64,000 nt of DNA from Chitinophaga sp. SYP-B3965 (GTDB lineage Bacteria > Bacteroidota > Bacteroidia > Chitinophagales > Chitinophagaceae): assembly GCF_009647655.1 (NCBI RefSeq), contig NZ_WJFD01000003.1, positions 782,661 through 846,660 on the forward strand, written 5' to 3'. The stretch's first letter is position 1. Each line of letters starts with the position of its first letter. Of this stretch, positions 26,517 to 35,137 are shown piece after piece. A program made the position numbers and the translations under genes. The notes beneath the pieces are model-generated. The model saw nothing but the letters and a program-made list of their open reading frames with translations. It was not told the origin of the DNA and ran no database searches.

Positions 26517-26571
26517 AGTAATCCCGTACCATTCCCGTATCAATCCCGTATCAATCCCGTACCCATCCCGT
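26517..26571. repeat. five tandem 11-bp repeats (AyCAATCCCGT)
   Basis: Exact 11-mers in a row: AGTAATCCCGT, ACCATTCCCGT, ATCAATCCCGT, ATCAATCCCGT, ACCCATCCCGT. They lie just after the phosphoesterase terminator and before the 3' end of the convergent gene at 26622. They share the ATCCCGT core and no insertions occur. Confidence 0.85.
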
Positions 26572-26621
26572 ATTAAGGTGGGGTACCTGTCAAAAAAGCA
26601 GCACAAAACTGCCAAATCCCA

Positions 26622-27227
26622 TCACTTCGCCGGCACACAAGCCCAGGGGTCCGGATCATTCGGCGCTACCTTTTTATCCGCAGCCCAGCAGAAATTCAAC
26701 GGCTGGCTGGTTACACTCACCAGTTTAATATTCACCTTCATCCCCTTCCGGCTATTGGAAGCAGGAATAGATTGTGCTCCCTTCTCCGGAATATTATGCA
26801 CGGTATACTGCTCTGTTTTGAAAACATTCCCATTGCCCCGGAGGTATTCCACTTTCACCACCGCATTATCCAGCGGGTATTCAGTTTGATTGCGCACCGT
26901 GATCTGGAGGTTCTTAATCCCCCCGAGGAAACCGGTTTTATAATCCCCCGTATTCACGGAGATGTATTGTTTCCAGTTCTTACGGAAGTATTCCCGCCTG
27001 TCCACAAACTGTCCCTGCACCTGTTGCTGCATATCTTTCCTGTCCGCAATCTGCTGCGCAGTACGGCTGCTGAGCGTTAACCGCTGCTGCAGATCCCTGT
27101 TTTCATTGACGAGACGTTCGTTCTCATGAAGCATTTTCGAGGCCTGTTTACGGTCTCTGTAAGCACTAAGGGCCAGCACAACGATCAAAAAACCACTTAT
27201 AACAGGCACTATCCATTTTTGACTCAT
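26622..27227 (-). CDS. membrane-anchored coiled-coil protein with FxLYD-like domain, function unknown
   Basis: A 201-residue protein from the ATG at 27227 (an ATG three codons earlier is possible). One N-terminal helix (WIVPVISGFLIVVLALSAY) is followed by a charged heptad-like stretch rich in Q, E and R (about 25-75, ENERLVNENRDLQQRL), then a beta-rich domain (IKNLQITVRNQTEYPLDNAVVKV) resembling FxLYD/DUF3426-type immunoglobulin-like folds. The C-terminus has two cysteines (FCWAADKK, WACVPAK) that could form a disulfide. It is probably anchored in the inner membrane with the domain in the periplasm. No partner is evident. Confidence 0.7.
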   Translation of the reverse strand: MSQKWIVPVISGFLIVVLALSAYRDRKQASKMLHENERLVNENRDLQQRLTLSSRTAQQIADRKDMQQQVQGQFVDRREYFRKNWKQYISVNTGDYKTGFLGGIKNLQITVRNQTEYPLDNAVVKVEYLRGNGNVFKTEQYTVHNIPEKGAQSIPASNSRKGMKVNIKLVSVTSQPLNFCWAADKKVAPNDPDPWACVPAK

Positions 27228-27295
27228 ACCCTGCATATAGAAAAAATAATGCCGGATTTCTTACGAAACCCGGCACTGATCACACCTTGGGAAAA

Positions 27296-28759
27296 TTACT
27301 TATCTATAAACTCGTACCTTATCTTTTCACTCTTCTCAAAATCATAGAGCGTTAACCTGCGCACCGTATAGTAGGCATTCCAGAAACTAAGCAGCGCATT
27401 GATGTACCCACGGCTATTCTGGTCCTTCTCCTGCTGCGCAAGATTAAGATCTGTGATAGAAATTTTACCAATGAGATAACGCTGCTTGGTGATCTCATAC
27501 CGCAGTTGTGCAATGGTATCCGCTTTTGCAGCACTCGCCACTAATCTTTTCTGAATATTAAATTGCTGCGTTTGCAGGAACACTTCCTGCTCAAAAAAGC
27601 GTTCATCCTGCTGGATATCTATCTCTGCCAGATCGCGATTCGCTTTTGCCTGGCGAACCCTGTTACGCGCACGGCCCCAATCCATAATAGGAATAGAAAC
27701 TCCTACCGATAAGTTCTGCTGCACATCACCACCTGAATAAGCAGTTTTCAGCATATCACCATTGTTAGACCGGCCCAGCGTTGCACCCAGGTTAAATTCA
27801 TATCCATTACTGCCTCTTGCCTGCGCCACACTCTGTTCCGCTTCTAATCTTCTTCTCCTGAAGCTCAATACTGCCTGGCGGTTGGTGGCAGATTCCACTA
27901 CCGCTTTATCCAGTGGCACATCAAACAAAGGAATGGTATTCGGTTGCACCAGGTCTATCTCTGCATCCTTCGGCATATTTAAAAACCGTTTCAGTTCCTG
28001 GTAGGCGATCTCTTTTGTCACCAACGCCTGATCCAGGTCATTACGGGCATTGAGTAAACTCAATTCTATTTGCAGTAATTCATTCTCTGCAATTCTACCC
28101 AGGTCATAACGGCCTTTGGAAATTTTATACAGCGTGTCAGTATTCTCCACATTCAATTGCAGGATCTTTACCTGCACTTGTGCCCCTAAAGCCCTGAAGA
28201 AAAAATCAGATGCATCCAGCGCTACTTTCTCCAGGTCTTCAATGTACTGCCGCTTGCTTTCTTCATACAACAAAGGAGAGATCTTTTGCGCCCAGCGGTA
28301 AGCATTGTACATGATGGAAGGCTGATCATAACGAATGGAGAAAGGTGTAGCGAGAAAAGACTTCCTGCTATCCGGAGAGAACTGATCGTTACGGGTAAGA
28401 TCAGAACGCACAGAGAACACACCACCAGTCCAGGGCACCTGCTGCCTTAAACCCAGCCCCACTGAGGTAACGGAAGTAGAACGGCGGCGAAATTCAACCA
28501 CCCCATTCGGTTGCTGCACTTCTACCGTTTGCCCCAGGAAACTGCTATTATTATCCAGGCCCAGCACCAGCTGCGGCATCTGCCCCGATCTGAAATACCG
28601 GTAGGCATACATGGAATTCAACGCCTGGCTTTGTGCGCGGTAATAAGAAGGAGAACTTTTCTGCGCAGTGCTTATCACATCATGCAATACAAGGGATTGC
28701 TGCGCAGCGCATATCGTGCTGCATAAAGTGCAGACTAACAGGAACTTTATTTTAAGCAT
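27296..28759 (-). CDS. TolC family outer-membrane efflux protein
   Basis: A 487-residue protein with a signal peptide (LLVCTLCSTICAAQ). It has the long alpha-helical hairpins of TolC proteins, visible as two similar halves: heptad-rich runs around residues 150-260 and 365-450, with YDLGRIAENELLQIELSLLNARNDL and YLIGKISITDLNLAQQEKDQ in equivalent places. It forms the outer-membrane channel of a tripartite exporter. The start at 28759 overlaps the last codons of the permease gene (ATGCTTAA), and the gene is third in the HlyD-permease-TolC operon. Confidence 0.93.
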   Translation of the reverse strand: MLKIKFLLVCTLCSTICAAQQSLVLHDVISTAQKSSPSYYRAQSQALNSMYAYRYFRSGQMPQLVLGLDNNSSFLGQTVEVQQPNGVVEFRRRSTSVTSVGLGLRQQVPWTGGVFSVRSDLTRNDQFSPDSRKSFLATPFSIRYDQPSIMYNAYRWAQKISPLLYEESKRQYIEDLEKVALDASDFFFRALGAQVQVKILQLNVENTDTLYKISKGRYDLGRIAENELLQIELSLLNARNDLDQALVTKEIAYQELKRFLNMPKDAEIDLVQPNTIPLFDVPLDKAVVESATNRQAVLSFRRRRLEAEQSVAQARGSNGYEFNLGATLGRSNNGDMLKTAYSGGDVQQNLSVGVSIPIMDWGRARNRVRQAKANRDLAEIDIQQDERFFEQEVFLQTQQFNIQKRLVASAAKADTIAQLRYEITKQRYLIGKISITDLNLAQQEKDQNSRGYINALLSFWNAYYTVRRLTLYDFEKSEKIRYEFIDK

Positions 28760-30107
28760 GGCGTAAACATTCAATTGGGTTTTGGTTAGCAGCTTTCCGT
28801 GCGGGAGAGATCCCAAAGATCAATCCTACAGAAGATGCCAACACAAAGGATAATAAGATGGAAATAGCGGAAATGATGGTTTTGATATCGGCCACTTTAT
28901 CTACAATGTAAGCGCCCGCCACTCCCAGCAGGATACCTATCACACCTCCGCAAAGACTGATCAGTACTGCTTCAAACAGGAATTGCATTACAATGTCCCT
29001 CTTCTGCGCGCCCAATGCCATACGGATACCGATCTCTTTTGTACGCTCCAATACAGAAGCCAGCATAATGTTCATGATACCAATACCGCCCACCAGCAAG
29101 GATATCCCGGCAATGGCACTGAGTACGATATTAAAAACATCTTTTGTTTTCTGTTGCTGTTTCAGTAATTGTTCAGGGATCGTTACTTCAAAATCCATCA
29201 CATCACTATGCCTGCGTTTAAGCATGCGGCTGATGATACCGGCAGATTCCGTGAGCTGTTCCGGCTGATGTACTTTTACGATCAGCTGATCCAGCTGATG
29301 CATGGAATTACTGCCGCCGCCATCGTTATTATTATTTTCACCACCATCTTCAAACCAGCTGCGGTGTTCAATGCGGATAGCAGGATTCTTATATCTTACC
29401 AGCGTAGTTTGAATAGGCACATAAATATCCATGTTGTAATCACGGATACCCAGGTTCTCTTTCGTGGCGCTGCTGATCAGCTTTTCATCTGTTACCGCAA
29501 TCACCTTTAACCATTGCGGTCCGCACTTCAGCGTTTTCCCGACAGGATCTTCCGAAATAAAGAATTTCCTTTTCACACCAGCGCCAATGATACATACACC
29601 TTCCCCTCCTGTCATCTGTGTTTCATTGAACATCCTTCCCTGTGCAAGACCTATGTTATTCAGTGCAAAAAATGCAGGCTCTACGCCTACCATCTTTAAC
29701 CGTTTGCTTTTTCCGTTATAGATAATATCATGTTCTATGAACATCTCCGGGCTGATAGCATCTACCGTATTCAGCATTTTCTGTATGCTGTGCGCATCCT
29801 GCAGGCTAAGACCTTTGGAGAATTTCTGCTTATCATCGCTTTCCTGCGGTTTAGCCTTCTGGCCGCCTTCGTCTTCTTCTTTCTTTAACTCCGCAGGTCT
29901 GATCACAATGTTATTCACGCCTACCAGTTTCATCTGGTTCATGATCTCTTCTTTAGCTCCTCTTCCGATAGCCAGCATGGCTATCACGGCGCCTACGCCG
30001 AAGATGATGCCCAATGCGGTGAGAAAAGATCGCAGTCTGTTGGCTACGAGCGAATCCAACGCAATGGTGAGATTGTTCATGTTACGGGTTCCCCATAATT
30101 TTTGCAT
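28752..30107 (-). CDS. MacB-like ABC transporter permease without ATPase domain
   Basis: A 451-residue permease. N-terminal helix LRSFLTALGIIFGVGAVIAMLAIG, a large periplasmic domain (about 60-300), then three helices including AGISLLVGGIGIMNIMLASVLERTKEIGIRMALGA, the hallmark FtsX/MacB stretch. Unlike E. coli MacB it has no fused nucleotide-binding domain, and no separate ATPase gene lies in the operon. It would work with HlyD (upstream) and TolC (downstream) in exporting a peptide, lipid or drug. A second possible start is the ATG at 30080 (MNNLTIALDSL), which fits the family N-terminus better. Confidence 0.9.
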   Translation of the reverse strand: MQKLWGTRNMNNLTIALDSLVANRLRSFLTALGIIFGVGAVIAMLAIGRGAKEEIMNQMKLVGVNNIVIRPAELKKEEDEGGQKAKPQESDDKQKFSKGLSLQDAHSIQKMLNTVDAISPEMFIEHDIIYNGKSKRLKMVGVEPAFFALNNIGLAQGRMFNETQMTGGEGVCIIGAGVKRKFFISEDPVGKTLKCGPQWLKVIAVTDEKLISSATKENLGIRDYNMDIYVPIQTTLVRYKNPAIRIEHRSWFEDGGENNNNDGGGSNSMHQLDQLIVKVHQPEQLTESAGIISRMLKRRHSDVMDFEVTIPEQLLKQQQKTKDVFNIVLSAIAGISLLVGGIGIMNIMLASVLERTKEIGIRMALGAQKRDIVMQFLFEAVLISLCGGVIGILLGVAGAYIVDKVADIKTIISAISILLSFVLASSVGLIFGISPARKAANQNPIECLRHA

Positions 30108-30124
30108 GTGACTGATTTTGGGGG

Positions 30125-31387
30125 TTATTTTAAGAGAACGATTTTATTTTCCTTGGCAGAGGCAGGTTCCGCCATCATCACCTTATCTCCTGGTTCCAGG
30201 CCTTTTTCCACGATCACTTCTTCATCATTGCTCTTGCCCAGTTTCACTTCCCGTTTCTCAATTGCATTCCCTCTCCGCTGGTAAACAAAACTGTGCGTTT
30301 TGTCGCCCACCTTTTCGCTGAAAACGGCTTCCAGCGGAATGATGATCTTGTTCGGCACTTCATTAATGAGGATATTATTGGAAGTGGTCATCCCCGGTTT
30401 GAGGATAGAATCCACTTTTTCCAGTTTGATCAATACTTCAAATACTTTGGCGTTGGAACCAGGGCGGTTCTCGCCGATATTCGCTACAGAGGTCACAATG
30501 CCATTCATTTTCACTTCCGGGAAGGCATCCAGCCCCATGGTCACTTTCTGATCTTTTTTGATCTTGCTGATGTCCACCTCATTGATATAGGTTTTAGACA
30601 TCATGCTGGAAAGGTCCGGCAACATGGCCAGGCGGGGGTCCCAGGAGCGGATCGCTGAACCGGCCTTTTTCTTTCCGCCTGCACTATAGTCGATGATATA
30701 TACCAGCAATCCTTTCGTGGGAGCGGTGATCCTGAATTTATCCCGCAATTCTACCAGGCTGGTCACCTGGTCCTGCTTACGTTTTACTTCCCGCGCAGCC
30801 TGATCCATTTTAGCGGAAGCCTGGCGTGTTTGGATCTTGTACTTTTCACCCAGCTGGGTAAGGTCCCGCTGTGCTTTTTCCAGGTCAAGTTCTGCCTGTT
30901 TGATAGTAGCCGGGGGCTCATACTTACTCAGTTCCAGGGCCAGTCTTTTCTGGTCCATCTGGAAGTTAAGGTTGGTGATGGCATCCCGTGATTCACGCAT
31001 CTGAAGCGTGGTATCAAGAGAAGTTTGAGAGAGCGTAGTGATGGCCCTGTCCAGTTCCAGCTGTACATCTCCGATCTTCTTATTAACGATAGCAGGGTCC
31101 AGGGTAGCAATGTAATCCCCTTCCTTCACGGTGATCCCTTCTGCGGCCATGTCCTGGATCTTGATCTCTTCATAGATCTGATTGGACTGTAAACCGCTGG
31201 GGGCCTGAATATAGACGGTATTCTCCGCCATTAATTCTCCGGGGCTCACAACAATATCCTTGAAATTACCTTTCTTTACCTCTGCGGTAATGTCTATGCC
31301 AGCGGGTTTATTGGCAAATACATAGTAGAACACTACCAGGCAAATGATGAGCAGTGCGGCGAGTAGCCACCATTTTTTTCTAAACAT
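30125..31387 (-). CDS. HlyD/MacA-like periplasmic adaptor protein
   Basis: A 420-residue membrane-fusion protein. It has one N-terminal helix (WWLLAALLIICLVVFYYVF), a lipoyl-like half motif (GNFKDIVVSPGEL), a long coiled coil (about 90-210, heptad runs such as LDRAITTLSQT), the second lipoyl half, a beta-barrel domain and a membrane-proximal C-terminal domain (GLEPGDKVMM). It bridges the inner-membrane permease and TolC. The ATG at 31387 immediately precedes the membrane anchor; a longer frame to 31447 is unlikely. It is the first gene of the operon. Confidence 0.92.
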   Translation of the reverse strand: MFRKKWWLLAALLIICLVVFYYVFANKPAGIDITAEVKKGNFKDIVVSPGELMAENTVYIQAPSGLQSNQIYEEIKIQDMAAEGITVKEGDYIATLDPAIVNKKIGDVQLELDRAITTLSQTSLDTTLQMRESRDAITNLNFQMDQKRLALELSKYEPPATIKQAELDLEKAQRDLTQLGEKYKIQTRQASAKMDQAAREVKRKQDQVTSLVELRDKFRITAPTKGLLVYIIDYSAGGKKKAGSAIRSWDPRLAMLPDLSSMMSKTYINEVDISKIKKDQKVTMGLDAFPEVKMNGIVTSVANIGENRPGSNAKVFEVLIKLEKVDSILKPGMTTSNNILINEVPNKIIIPLEAVFSEKVGDKTHSFVYQRRGNAIEKREVKLGKSNDEEVIVEKGLEPGDKVMMAEPASAKENKIVLLK

Positions 31388-31624
31388 AGGTGAATGAGTG
31401 TGTGATATAGAACAAGTGTGAAATAGCTGCTTTAACGTGATTAACAATTCTGGTGTAACAACCGGCCGCGCCTACAGGATGCACCTGCTCCTATTTTCCA
31501 TAAAAATATGCGCGGAATTCAAAACAAAATGTTAATTGTGATGAGGGATAATTTTATGGGATAAATCCTGCATATTGCTCACGATCATTTTTTTAGACCC
31601 TTATAACGGTCTCGTATTAACTTT

Positions 31625-31632
31625 TATTTTTG
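31625..31632 (+). promoter_or_regulatory. -7 box TATTTTTG five bases from a start codon
   Basis: An exact TAnnTTTG element ends at 31632 and the ATG of the next gene is at 31638. No clear -33 TTTG is found at the expected spacing. Confidence 0.45.
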
Positions 31633-31637
31633 CATAA

Positions 31638-32810
31638 ATGCATCAGATGAAATTAATTCTTGTAAATAACGAACAAACAGCCCGGCAATTCATAGATGTG
31701 CATGTTGTATTGAACAAACAGCACGCCGGTTGGATCAGGCCACTGGATAAGGATATCAATGATGTGTTTGATCCTGCCGCCAATAAAGCATTTCGTTTTG
31801 GCGAAGCAGTGAGATGGGTATTGAAAAATGAGAGTGGCCAACTCATTGGGCGCATCGCCGCTTTTGTAAATAAGAAATATAAAACGAAAGGAGACGAGCA
31901 ACCCGTAGGCGGGCTCGGCTTTTTTGATTGCATCGATAACCAGGAAGCAGCTAATCTTCTTTTTGATACCGCTAAGAACTGGCTGGCAGAAAAAGGTATG
32001 GGCGCTATGGATGGCCCCATCAATTTCGGAGATCGCGACCGCTGGTGGGGATTACAGGTGGAAGGATTTGATAACCCGCCCTATGGCATGAACTACAATC
32101 CGCCCTATTATCAAACGTTATTTGAGAACTATGGCTTCGAGGTATTCTTTCACCAGGTATGTTTTGCCATGAAAGTAAAAGACCAGGTGCAGGAGAAGTT
32201 CTATGAGCGGCACGACAGGCTGGCCAAAGATCCGGACTACTCCGCCCGGCACATCAAAAAGGACCAGCTGGAAAAATTCGCCAATGATTTCACCATCATT
32301 TACAATAAAGCCTGGGCCGGCCATGGTGGCGGGAAAGACATCTCCAAAGAACAGGCCCTCCTGATCTTTAAGAAGATGAAACCCGCCATGGATGAAAAGA
32401 TCGTATGGTTTGCCTATTATAAAGATGAACCTATTGCCTGCTGGCTCAACCTTCCGGAATTGAACCAGTACTTCAAACACATGAACGGCAAATTTGGCCT
32501 TTTGCAGAAATTGCAGTTCGTATGGTTGCGCATGATCGGCGCCTGTAAGAAATTCACAGGCCTGGTATTTGGCGTGGTACCGGAATTCCAGGGCAAGGGT
32601 GTAGATGCCTTTATGATCATGGAAGGTGCTAAGATCATCCAGCACAAACTTAATTATGAAGAGTATGAAATGCAGTGGATAGGGGATTTCAACCCTAAAA
32701 TGATCAATATCGCGGAAAGCCTGGGCGCAGGAGTAAGTCGCAAATTAACCACTTACAGATACCTGTTTAACCGGGAGCAGCCTTTCAAAAGACACCCTAT
32801 CCTGGGTTAA
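31638..32810 (+). CDS. GNAT-like acyltransferase family protein (YghO-like)
   Basis: A 390-residue protein with the conserved run GPINFGDRDRWWGLQVEGF and then NPPYYQTLFENYGFE, typical of the large GNAT-related family that includes E. coli YghO. A second GNAT-like lobe in the C-terminal half (LVFGVVPEFQGKGVDAFMIMEGAKI) carries an acyl-CoA-binding-like Q/G-x-G-x-G/A motif. It is predicted to be cytosolic. The acceptor substrate is not known. An internal ATG at 31647 is an alternative start. It stands alone between the divergent efflux operon and the M48 protease gene. Confidence 0.7.
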   Translation: MHQMKLILVNNEQTARQFIDVHVVLNKQHAGWIRPLDKDINDVFDPAANKAFRFGEAVRWVLKNESGQLIGRIAAFVNKKYKTKGDEQPVGGLGFFDCIDNQEAANLLFDTAKNWLAEKGMGAMDGPINFGDRDRWWGLQVEGFDNPPYGMNYNPPYYQTLFENYGFEVFFHQVCFAMKVKDQVQEKFYERHDRLAKDPDYSARHIKKDQLEKFANDFTIIYNKAWAGHGGGKDISKEQALLIFKKMKPAMDEKIVWFAYYKDEPIACWLNLPELNQYFKHMNGKFGLLQKLQFVWLRMIGACKKFTGLVFGVVPEFQGKGVDAFMIMEGAKIIQHKLNYEEYEMQWIGDFNPKMINIAESLGAGVSRKLTTYRYLFNREQPFKRHPILG

Positions 32811-32908
32811 ATTTGATCCTATCTCTCTGAAACATAGCATGTACGGGGTATTTCCCGGAAAGTGGATTAATGTATCTTGGGTGCTCGTTATTCAGAACGT
32901 CCCAGCCT

Positions 32909-35044
32909 ATGAGCAAACTTTTACATTATCCGCCGAATCCGGTGGAAATACCTGTAACGCTAACCCAACCAACCCGAGGATATACCATGCAGGTCATGAA
33001 AGTGATTGCAGGCCTCCTTGGATTTTTCCTGGTGTACCTGGCGTTAATGCTGGGCGCGCTGGCTTTGGCAGGAACCTTTATCTGGGGCGGCATCAGCCTG
33101 ATCCATCTTGTGAAGGACCATCCTCCTTATTCCTTTGTCGTTTTCTTTTTTGCTGTTATTATTATCGGCTGGGGCGGCCTCCTGCTCTTCTTCCTGATCA
33201 AATTCACATTCTCCCCTTACAAGGATAGTGCGCACTACCGGGTTCAGATATACGAAGAAGAACATCCCCGCCTGTTTGCTTTTATCCGCCAGCTTACAAA
33301 GGATATGCAAACCTCCATGCCCAAAAAGGTGTACCTCTCTCCTGATGTAAATGCTGCCGTGTTCTATAATTCCAACTTCCTGAGCATGTTCTGGCCGGTA
33401 CGCAAGAACCTGGAAATTGGACTGGGCCTCGTAAACACCGTTCACCTCAGCGAGTTTAAAATGATCGTGGCCCATGAACTGGGTCACTTTTCCCAACGCA
33501 GCACCAAACTGGGCAGTTATGTATATGCCATCCATAAAAGCATTTACAAAATGCTTTACCAGCGCGAAGCAGGAAGTACTAAAATGCTGAAGAAGTGGGC
33601 GGAGATTGCCAGCACGATTAATATTTACAACGTCATTCCACATGTTACACTCATGCTCATGCAGGGTATCCAAACAGTGCTGGGCATGTTGTACCATCTG
33701 ATACACCGTCTGTATATGGGCCTTTCCCGGGAAATGGAATTTCATGCAGATGCCGTATCTATAGCAGTAGCGGGCAGCCAGCCGGCTATCAATTCTATCC
33801 GCAGGCTGGCCCTGAGTAATCACTGTTACGCCTATTGCAGCAAACACCTCTCAGAAGCAGCAGAAAAAGATGCCTGCTTTGAAAACATCTACTCGGCACA
33901 AACCGCCCTGCTGCATTATATTTCAAAACATCACCAGCTCCGTATTGTAGACGGACTGCCGGAAATATCAGATGAATACCTGGCAAAAACCATCTCCAGC
34001 CGTGTGCAGTATAAAGATCAGTGGGCCTCCCATCCTTCAGATGCAGAAAGGGAAGCACGCATCCGGGCTGCCAATATAAAAACGGAAATGGATACCACCA
34101 GCCCATGGGTTTTATTTAATGATGCTTCGGAATTACAGGAAAATATCACCCAAAGCCTCTATGCGGAACGTTTTCCGGGAAGAGGTCCTGCGAAATACCG
34201 CGAATCCTCCTCCGGATTCATCAAAGACATTTCCCTGCTGCACACCCGCTACCGGTTCCCGGAAATATTTGCAGGATTCTATAAGAACAGGCCTTTCCGT
34301 GATATAAAAGGCATTACCGAAGGTTTGCCCTTCAAGGGAGAAACCAAAGACCTGTATAATAATACCATCACCACAAAGATCAAAAGGCTCTTCCAGAACA
34401 AAATAGACCATGCCCTGCTGGTAGCCATCGCAGATAAACATATAGATACCCGGCATTTTGAATTCGACAATCAGAAATATGAGCGAAGCGCTGCCCGCTC
34501 GCTGGCTATTTCCCTGGAAACAGAAATGGAAGACCAAAGCGCCTGGCTGGTACAATATGAGAAAGACCTTTACCGGTTCCATTTGCATATGGCGGAACAA
34601 AAAGGCAGCGAGGCCGCTCAAACCTTCATGGGGTTATATAATAATGTGCTCATCCATCAGCGGAACACCCGGGAAATGGAATCCCAGGCCACGATGGTGA
34701 TCCGCCAGGTACAGGTATTGTTTAATATGGAGGACCAGCGCCTGCATGCTTTGCTGGATCAGCTGAAAGCCGTTAAAAAGGAAGAAAAGGTGTTAAAGCC
34801 CCTCCTGCAAAACATGCTGAAAACCGTAGAAATTCCCGCAGAACTGGATAAAACCTTCGTGGAAGATACCCGCCAGTTCCTGGAAACCAATTATACTTAC
34901 CTGAAGGAAAATGCCGTGCACCAGGAAGAGATCGTACGTTTGTACCGCCTTACCCACCGTGCTGTGAGTAATTACACCGATGTTACTGAACTGCGCAAAA
35001 AGGACTATCTTGAATTCACGGCAGCACTGCTGGTCAAAAACTAA
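32909..35044 (+). CDS. M48 family zinc metallopeptidase, membrane-bound
   Basis: A 711-residue protein. Two N-terminal helices (VIAGLLGFFLVYLALMLGALALAG, FVVFFFAVIIIGWGGLLLFFLI) precede the peptidase domain with HELGHF at residues 189-194 and a third ligand Glu in SREMEFHADAVS. The C-terminal half (about 330-711) is a long helical region with charged heptads that I do not recognise. Its size is about twice that of HtpX/Ste24. It probably degrades membrane or envelope proteins; no target is known. I chose the ATG at 32909 (MSKLLHYPPNP) over a frame start at 32870. Just upstream of dnaX, with a 93-bp gap. Confidence 0.9.
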   Translation: MSKLLHYPPNPVEIPVTLTQPTRGYTMQVMKVIAGLLGFFLVYLALMLGALALAGTFIWGGISLIHLVKDHPPYSFVVFFFAVIIIGWGGLLLFFLIKFTFSPYKDSAHYRVQIYEEEHPRLFAFIRQLTKDMQTSMPKKVYLSPDVNAAVFYNSNFLSMFWPVRKNLEIGLGLVNTVHLSEFKMIVAHELGHFSQRSTKLGSYVYAIHKSIYKMLYQREAGSTKMLKKWAEIASTINIYNVIPHVTLMLMQGIQTVLGMLYHLIHRLYMGLSREMEFHADAVSIAVAGSQPAINSIRRLALSNHCYAYCSKHLSEAAEKDACFENIYSAQTALLHYISKHHQLRIVDGLPEISDEYLAKTISSRVQYKDQWASHPSDAEREARIRAANIKTEMDTTSPWVLFNDASELQENITQSLYAERFPGRGPAKYRESSSGFIKDISLLHTRYRFPEIFAGFYKNRPFRDIKGITEGLPFKGETKDLYNNTITTKIKRLFQNKIDHALLVAIADKHIDTRHFEFDNQKYERSAARSLAISLETEMEDQSAWLVQYEKDLYRFHLHMAEQKGSEAAQTFMGLYNNVLIHQRNTREMESQATMVIRQVQVLFNMEDQRLHALLDQLKAVKKEEKVLKPLLQNMLKTVEIPAELDKTFVEDTRQFLETNYTYLKENAVHQEEIVRLYRLTHRAVSNYTDVTELRKKDYLEFTAALLVKN

Positions 35045-35137
35045 AGAAATAGCCACCATAGCGGGTTTGATTCTTTTCACTTTTTACTTTTTATTTTTTA
35101 CTTTACTTTCGGTCTTTGGAAAGGAGCGAGTCCCATC

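Noticed and set aside
26517..26571. 11-bp repeats as iterons of a replication origin
   Set aside because: No replication initiator gene, DnaA-box cluster or AT-rich unwinding element is near; the array sits behind a terminator between convergent genes.
33044..33847. 267-residue minus-strand frame antisense to the M48 protease gene
   Set aside because: The plus strand has a full domain with HELGHF; the antisense product shows no motif.
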